The translations under genes and the position numbers were made by a program. The notes under the pieces were generated by a model. That model was not told the origin of the DNA. It made no database searches and saw nothing but the letters and a program-made list of their open reading frames with translations. Below are positions 9,117-16,916 of a stretch of DNA of 64,000 bases, piece by piece. Position 1 is the first letter of the stretch; each line of letters opens with the position of its first letter. Source of the stretch: Bacillus sp. OV166 (GTDB taxonomy: Bacteria > Bacillota > Bacilli > Bacillales > Cytobacillaceae); the NCBI RefSeq assembly GCF_900177675.1, contig NZ_FXWM01000001.1, positions 1,311,001-1,375,000 of the forward strand, given 5' to 3'.

Positions 9117-9326
9117 ATGAGTATCATGGAATTGGCATTGAATGAGGTCGCGTGCTCAGGATGTATCGGGAAGATTAAAAGAGAGATGCAAAGAACCAAT
9201 GGGATTGAAAAAGTAAAGATCATGTCCGGTAGTGGAAAAATTAAAATAAGCTTCAATGAAAATATTATTCATTCGGAGGAAATTAATCGTAATCTGTATA
9301 AAATGACTTTGCGAACATTTGATTAA
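9117..9326 (+). CDS. Heavy-metal-associated (HMA) domain protein
   Basis: 69 residues forming a CopZ-like ferredoxin fold. The metal motif C-S-G-C is in EVACSGCIGKIKREM, followed by GIEKVKIMSGSGKIKISF. Copper chaperones have MxCxxC; here the preceding residue is Ala and the spacing is still CxxC, so metal specificity is uncertain. The start may be this ATG or the TTG at 9108; both have GAGG upstream at marginal spacing. It diverges from fnr, and an Fnr-like site precedes it, so a role in anaerobic or redox metal handling is inferred. Confidence 0.72.
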   Translation: MSIMELALNEVACSGCIGKIKREMQRTNGIEKVKIMSGSGKIKISFNENIIHSEEINRNLYKMTLRTFD

Positions 9327-9329
9327 AGG

Positions 9330-9354
9330 CTGCTCCTTGTGGGCAGTTTTTTTT
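9330..9354 (+). terminator. Weak terminator after HMA gene
   Basis: CTGC/GCAG stem followed by eight T residues. Confidence 0.5.
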
Positions 9355-9479
9355 GAAAATAAAAACTATATTAAGAACGGAAAATTCGTTATAATATTAA
9401 CATTAAAGAACCAAGGATAAGAGGTTGTAATAATTTTCCCTTCCAGATTAATAATAAACAAAAAGGGAGGGATTTTTTT

Positions 9480-10328
9480 TTGGAGCGCAATCAGGATAGT
9501 AAATTTGAAGAAACCTTTCTTCCAGTGACCTCAATCGGCAGTGGAGTTGGTATAGCAGTTTTGCCTGATATTTATTGTTACACCGACAAAATCGTGAACC
9601 TAGTACTTGTAGGCAACCCGAATGAGCCGGATGATTTTGTTTTAATTGACACGGGCATGCCTAAGTCAGCAGATGAGATAAAGGAAATGGTTGAAGAACG
9701 TTTTGGTGAGGGTGCCCTTCCTAAAGCGATCGTATTAACGCATGGACATTTTGACCATGTCGGATCAGTGGCTGAATTGTTGGAGGAATGGGAGATTCCG
9801 GTTTATGCACATGAGCTGGAAATCCCTTATTTGACTGGAAAGTTAGATTATCCGCCGGGTGACCCTAATGTTGATAGTGGACTTGTTGCAAAAATGTCGC
9901 CGATGTTCCCCAACCATGGGATTGATATAAGTGCCCATGTTCATGCGCTTCCTGCCGACGGAACTGTTCCAAATTTGCCTAATTGGAAATGGGTACATAC
10001 ACCAGGGCATACGCCGGGACATATTTCCTTATTCCGTGAACAAGACCGTGCACTGATCGCCGGAGATGCATTTGTTACGGTAAAACAAGAATCCCTATAT
10101 AAAGTAATGACGCAAACACAAGAGATTAGTGGTCCACCAAAATATTACACTACTCACTGGGATGCTGCTTTTGAATCTGTAAAAAAGTTAGAGGCACTCA
10201 AGCCGCAAGTAGCAGTGACTGGTCATGGTCTTCCGATGAGTGGGGAGGACCTAGCAGAAAATCTAAATTATTTAGTGGAGCATTTTGCTGAAATTGGCCG
10301 GCCTGACAGTGGGAAATATGTGAATTAG
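9480..10328 (+). CDS. MBL-fold metallo-hydrolase
   Basis: 282 residues of the metallo-beta-lactamase superfamily. The dinuclear metal motif is THGHFDHVGS (HxHxDH, about residues 95-104). Further ligands are in HTPGHTPGHISLF (about 173-185), AGDAF (about 195) and the C-terminal TGHGLP (about 248). The start is TTG, placed behind a strong AAAGGGAGGG. Such stand-alone hydrolases include glyoxalase II-like, lactonase and quorum-quenching enzymes; the substrate cannot be told here. It is monocistronic. Confidence 0.85.
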   Translation: MERNQDSKFEETFLPVTSIGSGVGIAVLPDIYCYTDKIVNLVLVGNPNEPDDFVLIDTGMPKSADEIKEMVEERFGEGALPKAIVLTHGHFDHVGSVAELLEEWEIPVYAHELEIPYLTGKLDYPPGDPNVDSGLVAKMSPMFPNHGIDISAHVHALPADGTVPNLPNWKWVHTPGHTPGHISLFREQDRALIAGDAFVTVKQESLYKVMTQTQEISGPPKYYTTHWDAAFESVKKLEALKPQVAVTGHGLPMSGEDLAENLNYLVEHFAEIGRPDSGKYVN

Positions 10329-10347
10329 TAATTTCTGAAGAAACTTG

Positions 10348-10372
10348 GGCTGCTGACTCATGCAGCTCTTTT
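10348..10372 (+). terminator. Possible terminator after MBL gene
   Basis: GCTGC/GCAGC stem followed by TCTTTTAT. Confidence 0.5.
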
Positions 10373-10482
10373 ATATCACTTTTATATTCGTTTTTAACCG
10401 GGAGAAAAATCTTTATGTATCTGCATAGACATCACTAGAAATAATGAAAACTAATTGAACTAATTCTTTTGAGGTGGTAATA

Positions 10483-10782
10483 ATGAGACTTTGTTTATTC
10501 CTGTTGATTGCCGGACTGTTGGATGCTGTTTTAACCCATTTTGGAATTGTTTCAGGTATTGTTGAAGAGGGAAATCCAATGATGAAGCTTGTAATTGAAA
10601 AAAGCTGGTCCTATTTTTACATCATAAAAATCTTTCTGCCCCTCGTGTTGCTTGGTTTGTTCTACTTACGACCACTAAAAGGGTGGATTCGGACTCTTTT
10701 GGTTTCCACTTGTGTTCTTTATCTCTCCGTCCTGGTATATCATATGGTGTGGATTGTCCTCTATTTTAATACTGCATCATGA
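10483..10782 (+). CDS. DUF5658-like small membrane protein
   Basis: 99 residues with three predicted membrane helices. The pattern LLDAVLTHFGIVSGIVEEGNPMM near the N terminus (D-x-x-x-T then E-x-N-P) is typical of the DUF5658 family. Function unknown. The start is the ATG at 10483 with GAGGTGG upstream; the GTG at 10474 is also in frame. It overlaps an upstream extension of the helicase frame but not the likely helicase start. Confidence 0.7.
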   Translation: MRLCLFLLIAGLLDAVLTHFGIVSGIVEEGNPMMKLVIEKSWSYFYIIKIFLPLVLLGLFYLRPLKGWIRTLLVSTCVLYLSVLVYHMVWIVLYFNTAS

Positions 10783-10889
10783 CTTTTCCTCTATTCCTAA
10801 CTAGACACTCCAAGGTTATTCAGTTAGTATCAATACGATATGGAAAGACAAATAATAAGAAAAATGATTTTTATATAAAGGAGTTCAAT

Positions 10890-12035
10890 ATGTTTAATAC
10901 CTTAAAACCATACTTGCAGGAAGCCTGGGAAAAGTCAGGATTTCAACAACCTACTTCCATTCAAGAAGCCGCTATTCCAATGATTCTTGAAGGCAAGAAT
11001 TTAATTGCCGAGTCACCGACAGGTACTGGTAAAACGCTGGCTTATTTGCTGCCATTGTTAGATAAAATGGACCCAAGTTTACAATCTTTGCAAGCGGTTG
11101 TGTTAGCTTCTTCGCAAGAGCTAGTAATGCAGGTCTATCAAGAATTTCAAAAATGGTCGGAAGGCAGCGGAATAAGGGGCACTTCGATTATTGGCGGAGC
11201 CAATATGAAACGCCAGCTTGAAAAATTAAAGAAACGCCCGCATGTAATTTTTGCAACACCTGGTCGTTTATTTGAACTGATCAAACAGAAAAAGGTGAAA
11301 ATGCATGAAGTAAAATTGGTTGTTCTCGATGAGGGTGATCAATTACTTATTCACGAGCATCTTAATACTGTCCTAAACATTGTAAAATCAACCATGAGTG
11401 ACCGCCAAGTTGTTTTGTTTTCTGCTACAATGAAACCGGCAACAGAGAAATTGGCAAAAGAAATGACAAAGGACCCGGAAGTTCTTCGCATCGAAAAGGA
11501 TGAACTTGCTTCGTCTGGAGAAGTCGAGCATATTTATTTTTCATGTGATCCAAGAGATAAAATCAAGCTCCTCGAAAAAATCACGCGCTTAGAAAATAGT
11601 AAATCGCTTGCGTTTATTAATGATATTGGTGAAATTGAAGTATTTAAGGAAAAATTACATTTTAAAGATTTATCGATCGGAATCTTGCATAGCGACATGA
11701 AAAAGCTCGAACGGCAGGCCGCATTAAAGTCTTTCCGTGATGGCAAAATGAACATGCTTATTGCTACAGATGTGGCGGCGAGAGGACTTGATATTCAAGG
11801 GGTTACCCATGTGGTCAATATCGATTCTCCGAAGGATATATCGCAATATGTGCACAGGGCTGGAAGAACAGGAAGAATGGGTGCAAATGGGATTGTAATT
11901 TCGCTTGTTACCGAAAGGGAAGAAAGAGAATTGAAACAGTATTGCCGTGAGTTAAACGTTCCGTTGCATAAAAGAGTATTTTACAAAGGTCTAATTGCTG
12001 AAGAAGGACAAAGAGACCAGAAATTACGGAGATAA
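10890..12035 (+). CDS. yfmL: DEAD-box-type RNA helicase, YfmL-like
   Basis: 381 residues with both RecA-like domains: Q motif (FQQPTSIQEAAIP), Walker A SPTGTGKT (42-49), motif Ib TPGR, motif II D-E-G-D (147-150), motif III SAT, and motif VI HRAGRTGR. It resembles the shorter YfmL helicase of B. subtilis, implicated in ribosome assembly, and lacks the long C-terminal extension of CshA/DbpA. Motif II reads DEGD, a departure from DEAD; catalysis should survive since D and E are kept. The start ATG at 10890 has AAAGGAG upstream; the frame extends to 10779. Confidence 0.88.
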   Translation: MFNTLKPYLQEAWEKSGFQQPTSIQEAAIPMILEGKNLIAESPTGTGKTLAYLLPLLDKMDPSLQSLQAVVLASSQELVMQVYQEFQKWSEGSGIRGTSIIGGANMKRQLEKLKKRPHVIFATPGRLFELIKQKKVKMHEVKLVVLDEGDQLLIHEHLNTVLNIVKSTMSDRQVVLFSATMKPATEKLAKEMTKDPEVLRIEKDELASSGEVEHIYFSCDPRDKIKLLEKITRLENSKSLAFINDIGEIEVFKEKLHFKDLSIGILHSDMKKLERQAALKSFRDGKMNMLIATDVAARGLDIQGVTHVVNIDSPKDISQYVHRAGRTGRMGANGIVISLVTEREERELKQYCRELNVPLHKRVFYKGLIAEEGQRDQKLRR

Positions 12036-12036
12036 T

Positions 12037-12123
12037 GTATGGTGGCTTGAAGAAGCTGCCATCATCGAGATTCAGGAAAAGTTTGAAAATGGCGAACTTA
12101 CATCCAAAGAACTAGTATTATGA
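12037..12123 (+). pseudogene. Amidase N-terminal remnant
   Basis: A frame from 12037 to the TGA at 12121 encodes a stretch beginning WWLEEAAIIEIQEKF and ending NGELTSKELVL. This matches the N-terminal helix of amidase-signature enzymes (GatA-like amidases typically begin with x-E-A-T-I-x-E-L-Q and S-G-x-L-T-S-x-E-L-V). Nothing of the catalytic Ser-Ser-Lys domain follows. I read it as the 5' remnant of a deleted amidase gene fused by deletion to the helicase 3' end. Confidence 0.6.
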
Positions 12124-12226
12124 GCAAATGACTAAATTTAGAAAAAGCTCCAGTCCTTGAAAAAGAATAAGACTAATTATTTTCACTCATACTATCAATG
12201 TATTTCTCGAAAAAGGAGATGGTAGT

Positions 12227-12361
12227 GTGGGAAGACAGAAGCTTGGTAATGCAAATGCTCAGCGTAATAATAATCGCAAAAAACCAATGAGAGATAGTGA
12301 AGAACTGGTTGAATTTACAACTGGAGAAGCACTAAAACATAACCGTCCAAATAGTAAATAA
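12227..12361 (+). CDS. Small basic protein, 44 residues
   Basis: Starts at GTG behind AAAAGGAG and begins MGRQKLGNANAQRNNNRKK, then an acidic stretch SEELVEF, ending HNRPNSK. It is Asn- and Lys/Arg-rich in its first half, like several small spore or nucleoid-associated proteins, but I do not recognise a family. A strong terminator follows directly, supporting a real transcription unit. Confidence 0.55.
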   Translation: MGRQKLGNANAQRNNNRKKPMRDSEELVEFTTGEALKHNRPNSK

Positions 12362-12366
12362 CAAAG

Positions 12367-12402
12367 TGCGCCTCCTTCTTGAATAGGGAGGCGCATTTTT
12401 TT
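12367..12402 (+). terminator. Terminator after small basic gene
   Basis: A TGCGCCTCC/GGAGGCGCA stem followed by seven T residues. Confidence 0.85.
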
Positions 12403-12446
12403 ATGGGAAATCATCACATAAGATATCTTGTTAAACACGACGAAAA

Positions 12447-13982
12447 TCACTCTTCTGCAAGTAATTTAAGTGCTTTTTTAGCGGGGCCCTCAATAACATC
12501 GCCTGAATAAGCATAACGTGAACCATGGCACGGGCAATCCCAAGATTTTTCGGCATGATTCCATTCACACTCACAGCCAAGATGGGTGCAGGTGGTGTCG
12601 ACAACATAAAGTTTACCGTTTTCATCCTTATAGCCGCCAGCCCTTTTCCCGTTATACATGACAACGGAGCCTTCACCCACCTGTAAATCATCTGCGGACT
12701 TATCCGTATATTCAAGTTTGCCTTTAATTAGATGTTTAGCTACATCTGCATTGGTTGTGATGACACTCTTTAAGTCGGGATCAGCTTGGAATCGGGACGG
12801 TGTATAGAGATCCATATATGGGTTGTCCCTTTCCATGACATAATCGGTCAACAAGTGACCCGCGAGAATCCCTGTTGTCATCCCCCATTTTTTAAAACCC
12901 GTGGCCACTAAAACATTCTCACGACCTTCAGTGTAATGTCCAATATAGGGAAGTTTGTCTAGTGTAACCATATCCTGGGCAGACCAGCGATAATCGTATT
13001 CCTTAATCCCAAAAACCTCTTCAGCAAACGTTTCTAGTGCTTCATAATGCTTCAGCGTGTCCATTCCTTGTCCCGTTTTATGATTTTCACCACCGATGAT
13101 CAATAACTTTTCTTTTTCCCCATTAAGCGGTGTATAACGAATCGATCGAGGTGGGTTATCGGCGCTGATATACATGCCACCAGGGTAGTCCTTATCTGTT
13201 TTTATCCCGATTGCGTAAGACCTGCTCGCATACATTCTCGCAAAATAAAGCCCTGGTTTATCATAAAAAGGGAAATGGGAGGCAATAATCACATGCTTGC
13301 ATGAAACTCTATGCCCCGATTTAGTAACAACCTTTGGTTCCGTATCATCGTCCTCAATGTCTGAAGCGACTGTATTCTCATAAACAGAACAGCCCGCCTT
13401 AACCGCATCATCTAGAAGTGCTTTTAGAAATTCAAGTGGATGATATTGCGCTTGATTGTGCATCATGAGAGCGCCTTTTGCAGGAATATTAAAGGGGATC
13501 GTATCCTTTAAAGCCCCATCGATTTCTAGACTTTTATACGCTTCCCATTCCGTTTTAAGCTTGTCGACATACTCATCCGTTGTTGCATAAACATAGGCGT
13601 CTTGCTTACTGAAATCACAATCAATTCCCTTTTCCTCTACGCAGCTTTCGACAAATCGAATGGCATTCATATGTGATTCATAATAAAGCCGTGCTTTTTC
13701 TACTCCAAAATGATTTATTAATTCATCATAAATAATGCTATGCTGTGCCGTTAATTTTGCAGTTGTGTGGCCAGTAGTCCCATTCAAGACATTGCCTGCT
13801 TCTAAGAGAGCTACCTTTAAGCCTTCCTTTGACAGCAAATAGGCAGCAGTTATTCCAGATATCCCGGCACCTACAATGGCAACATCCACAGAAAGATCTT
13901 GTTCTAATGAAATAAAAGCAGGTAATTCTATTTCACGCCAATACGTTTTTGGGAATTTTGGGATTTTTTCAGATGAACTCAT
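12447..13982 (-). CDS. yhfW: FAD-dependent oxidoreductase with C-terminal Rieske domain (YhfW-like)
   Basis: 511 residues. The N-terminal DAO-type FAD domain has a dinucleotide loop VDVAIVGAGISGITAAYLL (28-46), and ATGFKKWGMTTG lies near residue 360. The C-terminal 90 residues are a Rieske [2Fe-2S] domain with C-T-H-x-G-C and C-P-C-H-G-S ligands (about 465-490). The domain order and length match B. subtilis YhfW. It probably oxidises a small amine or similar substrate and passes electrons to the Rieske centre; the substrate is unknown. It is monocistronic on the minus strand. Confidence 0.88.
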   Translation of the reverse strand: MSSSEKIPKFPKTYWREIELPAFISLEQDLSVDVAIVGAGISGITAAYLLSKEGLKVALLEAGNVLNGTTGHTTAKLTAQHSIIYDELINHFGVEKARLYYESHMNAIRFVESCVEEKGIDCDFSKQDAYVYATTDEYVDKLKTEWEAYKSLEIDGALKDTIPFNIPAKGALMMHNQAQYHPLEFLKALLDDAVKAGCSVYENTVASDIEDDDTEPKVVTKSGHRVSCKHVIIASHFPFYDKPGLYFARMYASRSYAIGIKTDKDYPGGMYISADNPPRSIRYTPLNGEKEKLLIIGGENHKTGQGMDTLKHYEALETFAEEVFGIKEYDYRWSAQDMVTLDKLPYIGHYTEGRENVLVATGFKKWGMTTGILAGHLLTDYVMERDNPYMDLYTPSRFQADPDLKSVITTNADVAKHLIKGKLEYTDKSADDLQVGEGSVVMYNGKRAGGYKDENGKLYVVDTTCTHLGCECEWNHAEKSWDCPCHGSRYAYSGDVIEGPAKKALKLLAEE

Positions 13983-14073
13983 ATATATTCCTCCAGCCTA
14001 AAAAAATGACATCAAATTTAATTTTTCCAAAAGTGATTAAATTAATGTAGGTATGGAAATATTTCCTTAGTCG

Positions 14074-14106
14074 CAAAAAAAGAACCTTGCTTTATGCATG
14101 GTTCTT
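14074..14106 (-). terminator. Terminator of the small minus-strand membrane gene
   Basis: AAGAACC/GGTTCTT stem; on the minus strand it is followed by a T run. Confidence 0.65.
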
Positions 14107-14132
14107 CCCGTTATATATTAGGAGGTTTAAAA

Positions 14133-14201
14133 ATGATGAACCCGTGGTCTACAGAATCTGAATTAACATAGCAAGATGCCGAAGCATATGACAAACCTTA
14201 A
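14133..14201 (+). pseudogene. Mini-ORF with in-frame TAG
   Basis: AGGAGG is followed at good spacing by ATG and MMNPWSTESELT, then TAG, then QDAEAYDKP and TAA in the same frame. The strong RBS and continued frame suggest a very small gene interrupted by an amber codon, or chance. No family is recognised. Confidence 0.3.
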
Positions 14202-14228
14202 TCTTCGCTTTGACTGAATTAGAAAGAA

Positions 14229-14375
14229 TCATTCCTCTTTATCAATTTTTAATGGATCAATACGGGTAGAGTCTTCAGTATTTAAGGCGCTTCTGACGAA
14301 ATGGAAAAATGTTCCTCCAATGCAGCCGAGAAAAAAGACAAAACCAATCGTTGTGACCCACCAAATTGCAGACAT
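14229..14375 (-). CDS. Small single-helix membrane protein, 48 residues
   Basis: Begins MSAIWWVTTIGFVFFLGCIG (one membrane helix with a GCIGG motif), then a charged tail with TEDSTRIDPLKIDKEE. GGGGGAA lies upstream of the ATG and a terminator follows on the same strand. It has no recognised family. It lies next to the DUF1360 membrane gene on the same strand, with about 115 bases between them. Confidence 0.6.
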   Translation of the reverse strand: MSAIWWVTTIGFVFFLGCIGGTFFHFVRSALNTEDSTRIDPLKIDKEE

Positions 14376-14489
14376 TGTATTCCCCCTTTGTCTAGCTTAA
14401 GCATTAATTTCTTAAGCTTTTCTAAAGATATATGCATAAGGGGGGAGGATTTTTCCTATGAATCACTGATGGAAATATACTATTTTATA

Positions 14490-14864
14490 TTAGTCTTTTT
14501 TCTTAAGTGCGGCATAGTAGTCAACTTTTTTGATATTAACGCCGACAAAGGTTTCGATAATCGACTGGCCGCCGGCAATCGAGAAAATTAAAATAACCAC
14601 ATAGGTAATACGCGGAAAGAGCAAATATGCTCCACCAAGTAAAAAAGCGCTCCAAACACCAGCACACCAATAACATTTCAATAAATAACCAAACATAGAT
14701 GTTGGAACTTCCTTGGTTTCCACTCCATCGTCCGTTTCTACTTTTACTTTCTTAACAAAAGGTCTACGGATAAATTCAGTAATTTTATCAAAGACAATTA
14801 AATGAGTTAAACGGTAGCTCGCTAGAATTAACATGATATAGGTCATCCATGAGATATCTTCCAC
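14490..14864 (-). CDS. DUF1360 membrane protein (YjcA-like)
   Basis: 124 residues with the DUF1360 pattern: SYRLTHLIVFDKITEFIRRPF near the N terminus, then YLLKCYWCAGVWSA (C-x-x-C in a membrane context) and two C-terminal helices. B. subtilis YjcA of this family is a sporulation protein. I prefer the GTG start at 14864 (protein begins MEDISWMTYI) because GGAGG is 9 bases upstream and homologues begin at this point; an in-frame ATG at 14927 lacks a good RBS. Role in sporulation is inferred by family only. Confidence 0.78.
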   Translation of the reverse strand: MEDISWMTYIMLILASYRLTHLIVFDKITEFIRRPFVKKVKVETDDGVETKEVPTSMFGYLLKCYWCAGVWSAFLLGGAYLLFPRITYVVILIFSIAGGQSIIETFVGVNIKKVDYYAALKKKD

Positions 14865-14983
14865 GTCTTCAATCCTCCAAAATCCACTTGGTCTCTCCCT
14901 AATGGACAGCTCCATTTTATTTTTCATTTCCCTGTATATTTTGAGCCTGAAATCAAAATTATATATTCGGAGGAGGCGAAAAA

Positions 14984-15598
14984 ATGAAAAAATCTTTTTG
15001 GTTTAGTTTTCTGTTTTTATTATCACTATTCTGTATTCCAAGTGTGTCTTTTGCCCAGCAAATTTACACCGTTCAGCCGGGGGACACACTTTGGAAAATC
15101 GCAGTTAGGTATCAAGTTGGAATTTCCGAAATTATTTCGGCAAACCAACAATTTTCGAATCCAAATTTAATTTATCCAGGTCAAAAGGTTACTATCCCAA
15201 GTTTCGATGCTGTAAAAAGTACAGAAAGCCAGGTAATCCAGTTAACCAATCAGGAGCGTGCAAAAAATGGTTTGAAGGCATTAACACCTGATTGGGAGCT
15301 CTCAAGGGTCGCTCGTTATAAAGCCAATGACATGAGAGATAAAAACTATTTCAGTCATACCAGTCCAACGTATGGCAGTCCGTTTGCTATGATGAAAAGC
15401 TTTGGGATTTCCTACCGTTCAGCTGCTGAAAACATTGCAGCAGGGCAAACGACACCGGCTTCAGTCGTTCAAGCTTGGATGAATAGCTCCGGTCACAGGG
15501 CAAATATTTTAAGCACGAGATCTACCTACATTGGGGTTGGCTACGCACAGGGTGGCTCACAAAGACACTATTGGGTACAGATGTTTATTTCTAAGTAA
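14984..15598 (+). CDS. Secreted LysM plus CAP-domain protein (YkwD-like)
   Basis: 204 residues: signal peptide (about 1-24, cleavage near FAQQ), one LysM peptidoglycan-binding domain (IYTVQPGDTLWKIAVRYQV, residues 27-70), then a CAP/SCP domain with NQERAKNGL, the HTSPTYGSPF loop, AAENIAAG and SSGHRANIL. This architecture matches YkwD and spore-coat-associated CAP proteins of Bacillus. The role of CAP domains in Bacillus walls is not settled. The RBS is GGAGGAGG, and a terminator follows. Confidence 0.87.
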   Translation: MKKSFWFSFLFLLSLFCIPSVSFAQQIYTVQPGDTLWKIAVRYQVGISEIISANQQFSNPNLIYPGQKVTIPSFDAVKSTESQVIQLTNQERAKNGLKALTPDWELSRVARYKANDMRDKNYFSHTSPTYGSPFAMMKSFGISYRSAAENIAAGQTTPASVVQAWMNSSGHRANILSTRSTYIGVGYAQGGSQRHYWVQMFISK

Positions 15599-15602
15599 GA
15601 CA

Positions 15603-15648
15603 AAAGGGTCAGTTTCTTAAGCATTTCGCTTAGGGACTGACCCTTTCT
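15603..15648 (+). terminator. Terminator after CAP gene
   Basis: AAAGGGTCAG/CTGACCCTTT stem with a partially paired inner arm. Confidence 0.82.
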
Positions 15649-15747
15649 ACGTCTTAGGACCGATATGAAAATCAAGCTCAAGCGCAATTATGATAAACAA
15701 TGAAAAGAGGTAAGATGAAATCAAGATAAAGAAAGGAGCAAAACAAA

Positions 15748-16095
15748 ATGAAAAAATTTGGTTTACTGTTAGCAGGTGGAATTGCAGCGATAATCTTGCT
15801 TTCCACAATTGGTCCAATGGTGGGGTTACTCGTCAGCTTAGTACTCCTATACTTCATATTCAAACAGTTCTTAAAAGCTGAATCGACAGGAGGAAAAATT
15901 GGGCTTGGGATCATTGGATTCATTGTCCTCATCGCATCCATTCATAACGCTCCAGCAATTATAGGGATTGCGGCAGCTTATGTGTTATACCTTGTTTATA
16001 AAAAATGGAATGAGAAAAAGCACACAACCGTGAAGGAAGAAAATGACCCATTTGTTAATTTTGAAAAACAGTGGAATGAATTGAAAAATAATTAA
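15748..16095 (+). CDS. LiaI-like membrane protein, first gene of lia operon
   Basis: 115 residues with three or four membrane helices (residues about 3-90) and a soluble charged tail ending FEKQWNELKNN. Genes of this type precede a PspA/IM30 protein and the LiaFSR system in many Bacillus species and are sometimes misnamed flagellar basal-body rod proteins. LiaI anchors LiaH at the membrane in B. subtilis; the same role is inferred. The RBS is AAAGGAG. The liaH-type gene follows after 21 bases. Confidence 0.72.
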   Translation: MKKFGLLLAGGIAAIILLSTIGPMVGLLVSLVLLYFIFKQFLKAESTGGKIGLGIIGFIVLIASIHNAPAIIGIAAAYVLYLVYKKWNEKKHTTVKEENDPFVNFEKQWNELKNN

Positions 16096-16116
16096 GAAAT
16101 AAAGGAGAGAATAAAC

Positions 16117-16761
16117 ATGACAAACTTATTTACAAGAATTAAAAACACGATTACAGCAGATTTACACCAGGCACTTGATCAAAAAGATAAACAAAATCCA
16201 ATTGCTTTATTAAATCAATACCTACGCCAGTGTGAGCAAGAAACAGAGAAAGTTAGAAAGCTATTAGAACGTCAATACACACTTAAAGATGAATTTACAA
16301 GAGAATATCAGCAAGCGTCCCAGTTAGCTGAAAAAAGAAAGTACCAAGCTGAAATTGCTTCTAAAGCAGGAGAATCAGAACTTTATCAGTTTGCCTCTGC
16401 AGAGCATCAGCAATATGCAGACCGTGCAAGCCGCTTGAGTGCATCACTTGAACAAGTAAAGAGTCAACTAGTAGAATTAGAAAGAAAGTATGAAGAAATG
16501 AAGCACAAGCTAAAAGATATGCACCTAAGACGGATGGAATTAATGGGCCGTGAAAATGTAACACGAGCGAACCTCCAAATCAACCAGGTGCTTGATTCTA
16601 ATACTTATTCAGATAAATCCTACTCGAAGTTTAAAGATATTGAAAATTATCTTGACCGCTTAGAGCATCAAGTGAATAGCTCATACTATCGCAATACGAT
16701 CGATGCTCGAGTTGCACAACTAGAAAAGGAAATGAAATTAGAAGAAAGCAAGTCCATTTAA
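16117..16761 (+). CDS. liaH: PspA/IM30-family protein LiaH
   Basis: 214 residues, almost wholly coiled coil, with the PspA pattern near the start (NLFTRIKNTITADLHQALDQ) and a long helical hairpin. It forms oligomeric rings that stabilise damaged membranes in the LiaFSR response to cell-wall antibiotics. A dispersed repeat lies between this gene and liaF, which is unusual for this operon. Confidence 0.88.
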   Translation: MTNLFTRIKNTITADLHQALDQKDKQNPIALLNQYLRQCEQETEKVRKLLERQYTLKDEFTREYQQASQLAEKRKYQAEIASKAGESELYQFASAEHQQYADRASRLSASLEQVKSQLVELERKYEEMKHKLKDMHLRRMELMGRENVTRANLQINQVLDSNTYSDKSYSKFKDIENYLDRLEHQVNSSYYRNTIDARVAQLEKEMKLEESKSI

Positions 16762-16788
16762 ATCCAAAACATGGTATGCTAAATAAAA

Positions 16789-16857
16789 AAGCGGAAGCGC
16801 CTCTAGGCGCTGGAGCTAGACACGAAAGGCGTAGGATTTCTGCGCCTTTTGGCCATA
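16789..16857. repeat. Dispersed repeat, short form, inside lia operon
   Basis: AAGCGGAAGCGCC pairs with GGCGCTGGAGCT-like sequence over a very short loop, followed by a second GGCG...GCGCC arm. The same ends occur at 23441-23585, 29858-29893 and 60958-61106. The hairpin sits in the liaH-liaF gap and could act on transcript stability or read-through. Confidence 0.7.
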
Positions 16858-16916
16858 AACAATAGTAATACAAACTATAAAAGAGTTATCCAGATGGTAA
16901 TAAGGGAGGGTGGACC

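Noticed and set aside
14301..14591. 96-codon plus-strand frame
   Set aside because: It is antisense to the small membrane gene at 14229 and part of the DUF1360 gene, with no RBS.
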